The notes under the pieces: generated by a model
The model's database searches: none
What the model was told of the DNA's origin: nothing
What the model saw: the letters and a program-made list of their open reading frames with translations, nothing else
Origin: Betaproteobacteria bacterium
GTDB taxonomy: Bacteria > Pseudomonadota > Gammaproteobacteria > Burkholderiales > Burkholderiaceae_C
DNA length: 24,208 bases
Assembly (NCBI GenBank): GCA_005882155.1
Contig: VBCQ01000046.1
Coordinates: 1 to 24,208 of the forward strand
Direction of reading: 5' to 3'
Program-made: the position numbers and the translations under genes
Shown here: positions 15,638 to 23,871 of the stretch, one piece after another
Numbering within the stretch: the stretch's first letter is position 1
Layout: the number at the start of each line of letters is the position of its first letter

Positions 15638-15979
15638 ATGGCGATCCAAGTTCAGCAGCTCAGCAACGACGTCTGCGTCGCTCCGCAACTCGGCCCCGAA
15701 GCGATGGCCGCGCTGGCGCAGGCCGGCTTCAAGAGCGTGATCAACAACCGGCCCGACTTCGAAGGCGGACCGAATCAACCGACGAATGCGAGCATCGAAG
15801 CAGCAGCCAAGGCAGCAGGACTCAACTACGCGTTCCTGCCGGTCGCGCCGAACTTCCAGAGCCCCGAAGAGATCGCCAGCTTCGCCGAGTTGCTCGCCTC
15901 GCTGCCCAAGCCCATCCTCGCGTTCTGCCGCAGCGGCACGCGCTCGGGCAAGCTTTATCGCGCGGCGACCGGCGGCTGA
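15638..15979 (+). CDS. TIGR01244-type small phosphatase/sulfurtransferase-like protein
   Basis: This 113-residue protein has FKSVINNRPDFEGGPNQP near 31-48, LPVAPNFQSPEEI near 67 and a Cys loop CRSGTRSG at 97-104. These are the marks of the DUF442/TIGR01244 family (beta-lactamase-hydrolase-like, dual-specificity-phosphatase-like fold). Cys97 would be the nucleophile. Related domains occur fused to sulfide-detoxifying dioxygenases such as Blh, but here the domain is alone. Function (sulfur transfer or phosphatase) cannot be decided from the sequence. A start ATG with CAGGGG-type ribosome-binding site lies 15 nt after yqeY, so the two may be co-transcribed. Confidence 0.85.
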   Translation: MAIQVQQLSNDVCVAPQLGPEAMAALAQAGFKSVINNRPDFEGGPNQPTNASIEAAAKAAGLNYAFLPVAPNFQSPEEIASFAELLASLPKPILAFCRSGTRSGKLYRAATGG

Positions 15980-15997
15980 TCCGCGGCGCACAGCTCG

Positions 15998-17374
15998 ATG
16001 CGCCTCAAGCTCAAGTTCATCCTGCTTGCGGTGATCCCGCTGGTGGGCTCGCTGGCGCTGATTGCCGCAGCCGTCAGCCACCAGGAGCGCGACCTCGCGG
16101 CACGCGAGCGCGCGTTGGTCGAGGCCGCCACGATGGCGTCGAAAGAAGCCGAGCTGCGTCACTATGTCGCCCTGGCCCAAAGCACCGTCCAACCGCTGTA
16201 CGCATCGGGCAGGAACGACGACGCGACGAAGCAAGAGGCGATCCGTCTGCTTGCCGCGCTCGACTACGGCAGCGACGGCTACTTCTTTCTGTACGACTTT
16301 TCCGGCAAGAACCTGATGCACCCGCGGCAGCCCGAGCTGGTGGGGCGCAACCTGTGGGAGCTGCGCGATCCGAGCGGCTCGCCGGTGATCCAGCGGCTGA
16401 TCGCGAAAGCGCGCGACGGCGGGGGCTTCGTGCCCTACCTGTGGAACAAGCCGTCGATGCAGCAAGTCGCGCCCAAGCTCGGCTATGTGGTCGCGCTGCC
16501 GCGCTGGAACTGGATGCTCGGCACCGGCCTCTACCTCGACGACGTGCAAGCGACGATGGCCCAGCTCGACCGCCAGGTCACGGGCAACATCGCGACGACG
16601 ATGTGGTGGATCGCCGGCATCGCGGTCCTCGGAATCGCATTGATCGGTGGTTGCGGCCTCGCGCTGAATGTCAGCGAGTCACGCATTGCGGACGCCAAGC
16701 TGCGGCTGCTCGCGCGCCAGGTGGTGCAATCGCAGGAGACCGAGCGCGCTCACCTCTCCCGTGAATTGCACGACAGCACGAGCCAGACGCTGGTGTCGAT
16801 CAAGCTGCTGCTGGAGTCGGCCATTGCACAGCTGGGCGTTGCCGCGCCGCCGGCCTTGGCAAAGGCACTCGATCGACTCAAGACTGCGTTGGGCGAGGTG
16901 CGCAACATCTCGCACCGGCTGCGGCCCGCGGAGCTCGACGTGCTCGGGCTGCCCGCGGCGCTCGATCACCTGGGGCAGGAGTTCGGCGCGCACAGCCGGA
17001 TGCAATTGAGCGTGCGGGTGCGTGGGGCAGCGGCGCATCTGCCAGACGAAATCAACACCGTGCTGTTTCGCATCACGCAAGAGGCGCTGACCAACATCGA
17101 GAAGCATGCGCAAGCCGGCCGCGTGGCGATGCGGCTCGCTTACGGCGCGCGCGGTCTGCGCCTTCGCGTCATCGACGATGGCCGTGGCTTCGACGTCGAC
17201 GCGGTGCAACACCATCCGCAGCGCGGCATCGGTCTGCGCAACATGCGCGAGCGACTGGCCTCGATCGGCGGCAGCTTCGCCGTGCATTCGCGGCCCGGCC
17301 GGACCCAGGTCGTGGCCGACGTGCCGGCCGCCGCGCTGCGCCGGTTTGCGCAGGCGCCGAGCGTCGCCCCATGA
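15998..17374 (+). CDS. Sensor histidine kinase with periplasmic Cache domain
   Basis: The 458-residue protein has a first membrane helix at about 7-26 and a periplasmic single-Cache-like domain at about 30-195 (YGSDGYFFLYDFSGKNLMHP in the centre, then WNWMLGTGLYLDDV). A second membrane helix lies at about 201-223. The cytoplasmic part is a HisKA_3 dimerisation domain with phospho-accepting H258 (RELHDS) and a HATPase (N box EALTNIEKHA near 365, G1 DDGRGFD, G2 GIGLRNMRERL). It is a NarX/LuxR-type kinase by class. Cache domains of this kind often sense small carboxylates. The gene overlaps the response regulator by 4 nt and precedes a TRAP carboxylate transporter, so it probably senses the transported substrate. 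Confidence 0.95.
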   Translation: MRLKLKFILLAVIPLVGSLALIAAAVSHQERDLAARERALVEAATMASKEAELRHYVALAQSTVQPLYASGRNDDATKQEAIRLLAALDYGSDGYFFLYDFSGKNLMHPRQPELVGRNLWELRDPSGSPVIQRLIAKARDGGGFVPYLWNKPSMQQVAPKLGYVVALPRWNWMLGTGLYLDDVQATMAQLDRQVTGNIATTMWWIAGIAVLGIALIGGCGLALNVSESRIADAKLRLLARQVVQSQETERAHLSRELHDSTSQTLVSIKLLLESAIAQLGVAAPPALAKALDRLKTALGEVRNISHRLRPAELDVLGLPAALDHLGQEFGAHSRMQLSVRVRGAAAHLPDEINTVLFRITQEALTNIEKHAQAGRVAMRLAYGARGLRLRVIDDGRGFDVDAVQHHPQRGIGLRNMRERLASIGGSFAVHSRPGRTQVVADVPAAALRRFAQAPSVAP

Positions 17375-17994
17375 CGCGCTTGCTGATCGTCGACGACCAT
17401 CCGCTGGTCCGCGAGGGGCTGAAGGCGCGACTCGGCAGCGTGCCCGGCCTCGAGGTGGTCGGCGAAGCCGGCGACGCGCAAGAAGCCTCGGCCCAGGTGG
17501 CTCTCACGCACCCCGACTTGGTGCTGATGGACGTCGGCATGAAGGACGTCAACGGCATCGAACTGACCCGCCGGCTCATCGCCGAGCAACCGCATTTGCT
17601 GGTGCTGATGCTGAGCATGTACGACAACCCCGAGTACGTGAACCGCGCGATGCACTCGGGTGCGCGCGGCTACGTGCTGAAGGACGCGCCGGCCAGCGAC
17701 ATCATCGATGCCATTGCGGCAGTGACGTCGGGCGGCAGCTTTCTGAGCCCTGCGGTGTCGGGCCGACTCTTCCGTGCGCAGACACCGCGGCCGGTGATGT
17801 CCTTGCGCGAAAGCGAGATCCTGGCCTGTCTCGCCAAAGGCCGATCGAGCAAGCAGATCGCGCAGGAGCTCGACTTGAGCGTGCGCACCGTCGAGTCGCA
17901 CCGACAGAACATCAAGCGCAAGCTCAAGCTCGAAGGCCAGGCCGAGTTGATCCGCTATGCGGTCGAGCATTGCCGCGATTTTGGCGGCGCGTAG
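17371..17994 (+). CDS. LuxR/NarL-family response regulator
   Basis: This 207-residue protein has a receiver domain at about 1-120 (acidic DD at 8-9, phospho-acceptor D54 in VLMDVGM, K104-type lysine in GYVLKDAP). A LuxR helix-turn-helix lies at about 143-200 (LRESEILACLAKGRSSKQIA and LSVRTVESHRQNIKRKLKL). It is the partner of the upstream kinase (ATGA overlap) and probably controls the TRAP genes. TRAP systems of the Dct type are often run by the sigma-54 activator DctD; here control would be by a NarL-type regulator, so a sigma-70 promoter is expected. Confidence 0.95.
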   Translation: MTRLLIVDDHPLVREGLKARLGSVPGLEVVGEAGDAQEASAQVALTHPDLVLMDVGMKDVNGIELTRRLIAEQPHLLVLMLSMYDNPEYVNRAMHSGARGYVLKDAPASDIIDAIAAVTSGGSFLSPAVSGRLFRAQTPRPVMSLRESEILACLAKGRSSKQIAQELDLSVRTVESHRQNIKRKLKLEGQAELIRYAVEHCRDFGGA

Positions 17995-18062
17995 TACCAC
18001 GTAATCGAAACACCGGTTGTGCGCATGCGGCGCCTCGGGTCTGATGCGAGCCTGCATCGCCG

Positions 18063-18077
18063 GTGCGAGAAGCGCAC
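18063..18077. promoter_or_regulatory. Candidate operator: short palindrome upstream of dctQ
   Basis: GTGCG-N5-CGCAC is a 5-bp-arm inverted repeat in the 208-bp gap between the response regulator and dctQ. Its place, about 60 bp upstream of a possible -10 box TAGAAT at 18136-18141, would suit a NarL-family regulator. Short palindromes are common in GC-rich DNA, so this is weak. Confidence 0.25.
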
Positions 18078-18135
18078 TGACTTGCAGCGGCCGCTCATAG
18101 AGCAAACACGCAGGGCCCGCGCGAAGGCCCACCCA

Positions 18136-18141
18136 TAGAAT
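18136..18141 (+). promoter_or_regulatory. Candidate -10 box for the TRAP permease genes
   Basis: TAGAAT lies about 60 nt before the dctQ GTG at 18203. There is no good -35 at the right distance, consistent with an activator-dependent promoter or with a chance match. Confidence 0.35.
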
Positions 18142-18202
18142 CGGGCGCCAGTCGGGCGAGCCACTGTCGCCTTGCGAAGACTCAACCACCGGAGGCCCAC
18201 CC

Positions 18203-18820
18203 GTGTCGTCTCTTCTCTCGCTGTCACGCCTGATCGATCGGATCAGTGAGTTCGTCGGTCGCTGGGTCGCCTGGCTGGTCCTCGCTGCGGTGCTGATCAG
18301 CGCCACCAATGCTGCGGTCCGCAAGCTCTTCAACATGAGCTCGAACGCCTTCCTCGAGATCCAGTGGTATCTGTTCGCCGGCGTGTTCCTGCTGGCCTCA
18401 GGCTATACCTTGATGCGCCAGGCGCACGTGAAGATCGACGTGATCTCGGGTCACCTGTCCAAGCGCAAGCAGATCTGGATCGACATCATCGGAATTTGCG
18501 TGTTCCTGTTCCCGTTCGTCGTCGTCGTCATCACGCTGGCGATGCCGCTGGTGATCAAGGCCTACGTCTCCGGCGAGATGTCGCAGAACGCCGGCGGGCT
18601 GATCCGCTGGCCGGTGTTCGCGCTGCTGCCGGCGGGCATTTTTCTGCTCGGCCTGCAAGGCATCTCGGAGCTGATCAAGCGCATCGCGTTCCTGAAGGGG
18701 CTGATCCCCGACCCGACGCATCCGCAGCAAGCGAAGAGCGCCGAGGAAGAGCTGGCTGAATTCCTGCTGCAAAAGGAAGTCGCGGCGCGCGAGCAAGCGG
18801 CAACGGGGAGCAAGCAATGA
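18203..18820 (+). CDS. dctQ: TRAP transporter small permease (DctQ)
   Basis: This 205-residue inner-membrane protein has four hydrophobic helices (about 20-38, 55-70, 92-118, 135-155) and the DctQ-type features NAAVRKLFN near 35 and EIQWYLFAGVFLLASGYTL near 52. It forms the permease with DctM. The start codon is GTG, set by GGAGG seven bases upstream (18191-18195). The C-terminus is a charged cytoplasmic tail rich in Glu and Ala. It overlaps dctM by 4 nt (ATGA). Confidence 0.94.
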   Translation: MSSLLSLSRLIDRISEFVGRWVAWLVLAAVLISATNAAVRKLFNMSSNAFLEIQWYLFAGVFLLASGYTLMRQAHVKIDVISGHLSKRKQIWIDIIGICVFLFPFVVVVITLAMPLVIKAYVSGEMSQNAGGLIRWPVFALLPAGIFLLGLQGISELIKRIAFLKGLIPDPTHPQQAKSAEEELAEFLLQKEVAAREQAATGSKQ

Positions 18821-20544
18821 TCGACTTCCTGTCGGCGAACATGGCACCGATCATGTTCGCCAGCCTGATCGTCTTCATGCTGCTCGGCTACTCGGTGGCG
18901 TTCTCGCTCGCCGCCTGCGGGCTGTTCTTCGGCTTCCTCGGCGTGCAGCTCGGGCTGCTGCCGGCGTCGCTGCTGCAAGCGCTGCCGCTGCGCATGTTCG
19001 GCATCATGCAGAACGACACGCTGCTCGCAATTCCGTTCTTCACCTTCATGGGCCTGATCCTCGAGCGATCGGGGATGGCCGAAGACCTGCTCGACACGAT
19101 CGGCCAGCTGTTCGGCCCGATCCGCGGCGGCCTCGCCTACGCGGTCGTCCTCGTCGGCGCGATGCTCGCGGCCACCACCGGCGTGGTCGCCGCGTCGGTG
19201 ATCTCGATGGGCCTCATCTCGCTGCCGATCATGCTGCGCTACGGCTACGACCGGCGCGTCGCCAGCGGCGTGATCGCGGCGTCGGGGACGCTCGCGCAAA
19301 TCATCCCGCCTTCGCTGGTGCTGATCGTGCTGGCCGACCAGCTGGGCAAGAGCGTCGGCGATTTGTACAAGGGCGCGTTCATCCCCGGCTTCGTGCTGAC
19401 CGCGCTGTACATCGCCTACGTCTTGATCATCAGCTTCATCCAGCCGAAGTCGGTTCCGGCGCTGCCGAAGGAAGCTCGCACGATCCGCGAAGACGACGGC
19501 ACACCCGGGTTACGCTCGCTCGGCGTGCTGGTCGTGCTGTCGGTGGCCGCCGCATGGCTGTTCGCCAAGTCACGGCCCGCGAGCGTCGCGACCGACGAAG
19601 TGATCGTCACGTCGATGTGCGTCGGCGTCGGTGTCGCGTTCGCTCTCGCGGTGGTCAACCGCGTCACCAAGCTCGGTCTGCTGTCGCGCATGGCCGAGCG
19701 CGTGACCTTCGTGCTGATCCCGCCGCTCGGTCTGATCTTTCTCGTGCTCGGAACGATCTTCCTCGGTGTCGCAACGCCGACCGAAGGCGGCGCGATGGGC
19801 GCGACCGGCGCGCTGGTGATGGCGCTCGCACGGCGCCGGCTCGATGTGAAGCTGTTGCGTCAGGCGATGGACAGCACGATGAAGCTGTCGTGCTTCGTGC
19901 TGTTCATCCTCATCGGCTCGACGGTGTTCAGCCTGTCGTTCCAGGGCGTCGACGGGCCGAAGTGGGTCGAGCATCTGCTCACGAGCCTGCCCGGCGGCCA
20001 GCTCGGCTTCCTGATCGTCGTCAACATCCTGATCTTCTTCCTCGCGTTCTTCCTCGACTTCTTCGAGCTCTCGTTCATCGTGATCCCGCTCATCGGGCCG
20101 GTGGCCGACAAGCTCGGCATCGATCTCGTCTGGTTCGGCGTGCTGCTCGCAGTGAACATGCAGACCTCGTTCATGCACCCGCCGTTCGGCTTCGCGCTGT
20201 TCTATCTGCGCAGCGTCGCGCCGCATGCGGACTACACCGACAAGCTCACCGGCCGGTCGCTCGCCAAGGTAACGACCGGGCAGATCTACTGGGGCGCCGT
20301 GCCCTTCGTCGTGATCCAGGTCGTCATGGTCGGCCTGGTGATTGCGTTCCCCGGCCTGGTGTCGAGCGGCCTCGTGAAAGAAGAGACCATCGATGCCGAC
20401 AAGGTGTTCCAGCAAATGCAGAAGCAGCAGAACGCGACCGATGCGGCAGCCGGCGCGTCATCGGCCCCACCACTGGTGACGCCCACGGATGAGGATCCGA
20501 TGAAGGCGTTGCAGCGGTCGATGCAGCAGGACAGCAAGAAGTAG
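18817..20544 (+). CDS. dctM: TRAP transporter large permease (DctM), long form
   Basis: This 575-residue inner-membrane protein couples sodium or proton flow to substrate import. DctM signatures are visible: LLAIPFFTFMGLILERSGMAEDLLDT near 70, ATTGVVAASVISMGLISLP near 120, SGTLAQIIPPS near 153, and ATPTEGGAMGATGALVMA near 318. It is longer than the usual 425-450 residues because of an extra hydrophobic segment near 225-290 and a hydrophilic, Gln/Ala/Ser-rich tail (about 520-575). This size is typical of the 'mannitol/chloroaromatic'-labelled TRAP subfamily. It is followed after 81 bp by the convergent dctP. Confidence 0.94.
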   Translation: MIDFLSANMAPIMFASLIVFMLLGYSVAFSLAACGLFFGFLGVQLGLLPASLLQALPLRMFGIMQNDTLLAIPFFTFMGLILERSGMAEDLLDTIGQLFGPIRGGLAYAVVLVGAMLAATTGVVAASVISMGLISLPIMLRYGYDRRVASGVIAASGTLAQIIPPSLVLIVLADQLGKSVGDLYKGAFIPGFVLTALYIAYVLIISFIQPKSVPALPKEARTIREDDGTPGLRSLGVLVVLSVAAAWLFAKSRPASVATDEVIVTSMCVGVGVAFALAVVNRVTKLGLLSRMAERVTFVLIPPLGLIFLVLGTIFLGVATPTEGGAMGATGALVMALARRRLDVKLLRQAMDSTMKLSCFVLFILIGSTVFSLSFQGVDGPKWVEHLLTSLPGGQLGFLIVVNILIFFLAFFLDFFELSFIVIPLIGPVADKLGIDLVWFGVLLAVNMQTSFMHPPFGFALFYLRSVAPHADYTDKLTGRSLAKVTTGQIYWGAVPFVVIQVVMVGLVIAFPGLVSSGLVKEETIDADKVFQQMQKQQNATDAAAGASSAPPLVTPTDEDPMKALQRSMQQDSKK

Positions 20545-20579
20545 CGGGTCTCAAGCGAGAAATTCGTTCACCGCAGGTG

Positions 20580-20604
20580 AAAAAAAAGCCCCGCACTGCG
20601 GGGC
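20580..20604 (-). terminator. Intrinsic terminator after dctP
   Basis: Read on the minus strand, GCCCCGC-AGT-GCGGGGC is followed by eight T. It lies just beyond the dctP stop (20626) in the 81-bp gap between the convergent dctM and dctP. On the plus strand the hairpin is preceded by A's but not followed by a T-run, so it is not a good terminator for dctM. Confidence 0.88.
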
Positions 20605-20625
20605 ATTGGAGAGTGAAGACCGCAC

Positions 20626-21708
20626 TCAGAGCTGCACGCTTTGCATGTAGCGGTCGAAGGTCGATTCGGTGAAGCGGAACCACAGGTTCTGGTCGCGGCG
20701 GAAGTTCGAATAGTCTTCGTAGACCTTCTTCCAGTTGGCGTTCTTCGCGCTCAGCTCGCTGTACAGCGCCATCGACTCCTTGAATGCCGCGTCCATCACC
20801 GTTTTCGGGAACGGCAGCAGCTTGACTTTGGCCGCCACCAGTTCCTTCAGCGCCGCCGGGTTGCGTGCGTCGTACTTGGCCTGCATGTCGACGTGCGCGA
20901 ACGATGCTGCGACTTCGATGATGGTTTTGTACTCGTGCGACAGGGCCTCGTAGGCCTTGGTGTTGATCATGATGTCGAGCTGCGGGCCGCCTTCCCACCA
21001 ACCGGGGTAGTAGTAGTTCTGCGCGACCTTGTTGAAGCCGAGCTTCTTGTCGTCATACGGGCCCACCCACTCGGCCGCGTCGATCGTGCCCTTTTCGAGC
21101 GCCTGGTAGATCTCGCCGCCGGGGATGTTTTGCGGCACGCCGCCGATGCGCTCGAGCACCTTGCCGGCGAAGCCGCCGATGCGCATCTTCAGGCCCTTGA
21201 TGTCTTCGAGGCTGTTGATCTCCTTGCGGTACCAGCCACCCATCTGCGCACCGGTGTTGCCACCGGGGAAGCTGATGATGTTGTACTTGGCATAGAACTC
21301 GCGCATCAGCTTCAAGCCGTTGCCTTCGTACATCCACGCGGTCATCTGGCGCGAGTTCAGGCCGAACGGAATTGCGCAGGCGATGGCAAAGGTTTCATCC
21401 TTGCCGAAGAAGTAGTACGGCGCGGTGTGCGCGACTTCAACGGTGCCGCCTTGCACGCCGTCGACCACGCCGAACGGGGGCATCAGTTCGCCGCCGGCAT
21501 GGGTGGAAATCTGGAACTTGCCGCTGCTCAGGTCGGAAACCTTCTTCGCGAAGACCTCGGCGCCGCCGAAGATCGTGTCCAGCGAGCGCGGGAAGCTCGA
21601 CGCGAGGCGCCAGCGGATGTTGGCCTGCGCGTGCACGACAGCAGGAGCCATGCCGGCGGCAAGCACCCCGGCCAAACCAGTCTGACGAATGAAGGAACGA
21701 CGTTCCAT
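20626..21708 (-). CDS. dctP: TRAP transporter solute-binding protein, TakP-like
   Basis: This 360-residue periplasmic protein starts at ATG 21708 with AAGGAG six bases upstream. Its leader has a twin-arginine-type motif (RRSFIRQ), a hydrophobic core and a cut site near AVVHAQA. The mature part matches the TRAP DctP family of the TakP branch: SFPRSLDTIFGGAEVFAKKV, GNTGAQMGGWYRKEI, GLKMRIGGFAGKVLERIGG, and PGGEIYQALEKGTIDAAEWVG with YYYPGWWEGG following. The last two are characteristic of 2-oxoacid/lactate binders, so a small monocarboxylate such as pyruvate is the best guess. It is encoded opposite to dctQM, so it is transcribed separately with its own promoter and terminator, allowing a higher copy number than the permease. 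Confidence 0.94.
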   Translation of the reverse strand: MERRSFIRQTGLAGVLAAGMAPAVVHAQANIRWRLASSFPRSLDTIFGGAEVFAKKVSDLSSGKFQISTHAGGELMPPFGVVDGVQGGTVEVAHTAPYYFFGKDETFAIACAIPFGLNSRQMTAWMYEGNGLKLMREFYAKYNIISFPGGNTGAQMGGWYRKEINSLEDIKGLKMRIGGFAGKVLERIGGVPQNIPGGEIYQALEKGTIDAAEWVGPYDDKKLGFNKVAQNYYYPGWWEGGPQLDIMINTKAYEALSHEYKTIIEVAASFAHVDMQAKYDARNPAALKELVAAKVKLLPFPKTVMDAAFKESMALYSELSAKNANWKKVYEDYSNFRRDQNLWFRFTESTFDRYMQSVQL

Positions 21709-21751
21709 GCAAATCTCCTTGTGATGAGGCGAAAGAATCGAGGCTCGGCGC

Positions 21752-21757
21752 ATTCTA
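21752..21757 (-). promoter_or_regulatory. Candidate -10 box for dctP
   Basis: On the minus strand TAGAAT sits in the context CTCCTAGAATGCGCC, almost the same as upstream of the MFS gene. Transcription would start near 21745, about 37 nt before the ATG. The hexamer 17 bases upstream, GTGAGG (21775-21780), is a weak -35. Confidence 0.45.
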
Positions 21758-21783
21758 GGAGGGGGTATTGGTCACCTCACCGG

Positions 21784-21812
21784 GATTTACCCGTGCGCAA
21801 AATACCTGTCAA
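21784..21812 (-). promoter_or_regulatory. Alternative sigma-70-like promoter for dctP
   Basis: On the minus strand a perfect -35 TTGACA (21807-21812) is followed after 17 bases by a poor -10 TAAATC (21784-21789). It would give a leader of about 70 nt. Only one of this and the TAGAAT site may be used. Confidence 0.35.
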
Positions 21813-21842
21813 CTGCGGTGCTGCCGAGCGCGCTTGCGTCGC

Positions 21843-23246
21843 TCACGAACCCGCGATCTTCATGCGCTGAATCAGCACCGACGCGATCGTCTTGCCGCCG
21901 AGCGTGTAGGCATCGGCGCCGACCGCGACGATGTTCTTCAGCATCTCTCGCAGATTGCCGGCGATGGTGATTTCATGCACCGGGTAAGCGATGCGGCCGT
22001 TCTCGACCCAGAAGCCGGCCGCGCCGCGCGAGTAGTCGCCGGTTACGTAGTTGACGCCCTGCCCCATCAGCTCGATGACGAACAGGCCGCGGTGCAGCTT
22101 GCGCAGCATTGCTTCGAGGTCATCCGACGGATCGGTGAGGCGGCTCGTCAGCGTGAGGTTCTGCGAGCCGCCGGCGTGACCGGTCGTTCGCATGCCGAGC
22201 TTGCGCGCCGAGTAGCTCGACAAGAAGTAGCCCTGTACGACGCCGCCCTTCACAGCGTCACGCACGCGCGTGACGACGCCCTCGTCGTCAAACGGCGCAC
22301 TGCCCTTGCCGCGCGACCGATGCGGGTCTTCGTGAATGTCGATGTGATCGGGCAGCACGGGCTTGCCGAGCGAGTCGAGCAGTAAGCTCGACTTGCGGTA
22401 CAGCGCGCCGCCACTCGTCGCCTGCACGTACGAGCCGAGCAAGCCGGCGGCGACCGTCGACTCGAACAGCACCGGCACTTCGCAGGTCGGCACCTTGCGC
22501 GAGTTCAGGCGCGACAGTGCGCGCTCGGCCGCGTAGCGGCCCACGGCTTCGGGTGCAGCGAGGTCTTGCGGTGCGCGCATCGAGCTGTACCAAGCGTCGC
22601 GCTGCATGTTGTCGCCCCCGACTCCCGGTAGCGACGCGATCGGCGCCACCGACAGCGAATGACGCGAGCTCGCATAGCCGCCGCGAAAGCCGCGCGTGTT
22701 GCCGGCGAAGAAATGCGACTGCTGCGCCGAGATGCCGGCGCCCTCCGAATTGGTGATGCGGCGATCGACCGCCAGCGCGGCGCGCTCGCAACGCGTCGCG
22801 ATCTCGACCGCGCGCTCGGCATCGATGTTCCACGGATGGAAAAGGTCGAGGTCGCGCGTGGCAGCCTCGCCGAGTGCCAAGTCCTGCTCGTCGGGCAAGC
22901 CCGCAGCCGGGTCCTCGGCGGTGAAGCGGGCGATGTCGTAGGCCGCCTGCACCGTCTGCCGCAACGCCGCGCGCGAGAAGTCCGACGTGCTCGCGTTGCC
23001 GCGCCGCTGCCCGAGGTAGACCGACACGCCGATCGACTTGTCGCGGTTGCGCTCGATCGTTTCGATCTCGCCTTTGCGCACCGATACCGACAGGCCCACA
23101 CCTTCGGAGACTTCGACGCCGGCGTCGCTCGCGCCAAGTGATTTCGCATGCGCGAGCGTGTCGTCCACCAATTGCTGAAACTGCTCGCGCGAATAGGCGA
23201 AACCAGTGCGGGTGGAGGGGGCGGGCAGCGATGCGGTGAGGGGCAT
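21843..23246 (-). CDS. pmbA: Metalloprotease-like PmbA/TldE
   Basis: This 467-residue protein, partner of TldD, is involved in peptide maturation and CcdA-type antitoxin turnover in other bacteria. Features: SREQFQQLVDDTLAHAKSLG near 19, VRKGEIETIERNRDKSIGVS near 56, YLGQRRGNAST, and an end with YFLSSYSARKLGMRT, GAAGFWVENGRIAYPVHEIT and LKNIVAVGADAY. It lacks the HExxxH metal site found in TldD, as expected for TldE. The ATG at 23246 begins the family-like sequence; the frame is open far upstream, but that extension is antisense to darP(yjgA) and is not part of the gene. Length matches the family (about 450). Confidence 0.94.
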   Translation of the reverse strand: MPLTASLPAPSTRTGFAYSREQFQQLVDDTLAHAKSLGASDAGVEVSEGVGLSVSVRKGEIETIERNRDKSIGVSVYLGQRRGNASTSDFSRAALRQTVQAAYDIARFTAEDPAAGLPDEQDLALGEAATRDLDLFHPWNIDAERAVEIATRCERAALAVDRRITNSEGAGISAQQSHFFAGNTRGFRGGYASSRHSLSVAPIASLPGVGGDNMQRDAWYSSMRAPQDLAAPEAVGRYAAERALSRLNSRKVPTCEVPVLFESTVAAGLLGSYVQATSGGALYRKSSLLLDSLGKPVLPDHIDIHEDPHRSRGKGSAPFDDEGVVTRVRDAVKGGVVQGYFLSSYSARKLGMRTTGHAGGSQNLTLTSRLTDPSDDLEAMLRKLHRGLFVIELMGQGVNYVTGDYSRGAAGFWVENGRIAYPVHEITIAGNLREMLKNIVAVGADAYTLGGKTIASVLIQRMKIAGS

Positions 23247-23287
23247 GAAGGGTCCGGGTGAGCGACTGGCGGCGCGAGCGGCGCGGC

Positions 23288-23293
23288 TATCAT
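23288..23293 (+). promoter_or_regulatory. Candidate -10 box for yjgA (darP)
   Basis: TATCAT lies 35 nt before the ATG at 23329, in the 82-bp divergent gap to pmbA. No clear -35 is present. Confidence 0.45.
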
Positions 23294-23328
23294 ACCCGGC
23301 GTCCTCTCCTCTCATCCACTGCAAGACC

Positions 23329-23871
23329 ATGCGCGCGCAACCCCCTGCCGAACCTGCCGACGCGCCGCCGATCGCACACGACATCGAGCGCCCGAGCAAG
23401 ACCCAGCTGAAGAAGGCCTCGCACGAGTTGCAGGATCTGGGCGAGGCGGTCGTGGCGCTGCCCGACGATCGGCTCGCCGGCTTGCCGATAGACGAATCGC
23501 TGCTCCACGCGATCCGCGAGTACAAGACGACGCGCTCGCACGAAGGCCGGCGCCGCCAGATGCAGTACATCGGCAAGCTGATGCGCCGCGCCGACCCCGA
23601 GCCGCTGCGCGAAGCGGTCGCTGCGATGCAGCTCGGCCGCGCGAAAGACTCGCTCGCATTGCATGAAGCCGAGCGCTGGCGCGCCGAGCTCGTCGCAAGC
23701 GACGACGCGTTGACGCGCTGGACCGCAAAGCATCCCGACAGCGACCTGCAGCAACTGCGCAGCCTCATTCGTGCAGCGCGCAAGGACGCCGCCGTCGTGC
23801 CCGAGCAGCGCAGCGGCAAGGCCTTTCGCGAGCTGTTCAAATTCATTCGTGAGCAAGCCGACCATGAGTAG
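23329..23871 (+). CDS. yjgA: Ribosome biogenesis factor DarP (YjgA, DUF615)
   Basis: This 180-residue basic protein matches YjgA in length (E. coli form 183) and sequence: RPSKTQLKKASHELQDLGEA near 21, LPIDESLLHAIREYKTTRSH near 51, GRRRQMQYIGKLMRRADPEP near 73, and the end SLIRAARKDAAV with AFRELFKFIRE. The family associates with late 50S ribosomal subunit precursors. The ATG at 23329 is preferred; the open frame upstream runs antisense through the pmbA start. Its last codons overlap the mog start by 8 nt. Confidence 0.94.
   Translation: MRAQPPAEPADAPPIAHDIERPSKTQLKKASHELQDLGEAVVALPDDRLAGLPIDESLLHAIREYKTTRSHEGRRRQMQYIGKLMRRADPEPLREAVAAMQLGRAKDSLALHEAERWRAELVASDDALTRWTAKHPDSDLQQLRSLIRAARKDAAVVPEQRSGKAFRELFKFIREQADHE

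Noticed and set aside
23247..23846. N-terminal 200-codon extension of pmbA
   Set aside because: Antisense to yjgA and passes through its promoter; family similarity starts right after the ATG at 23246.
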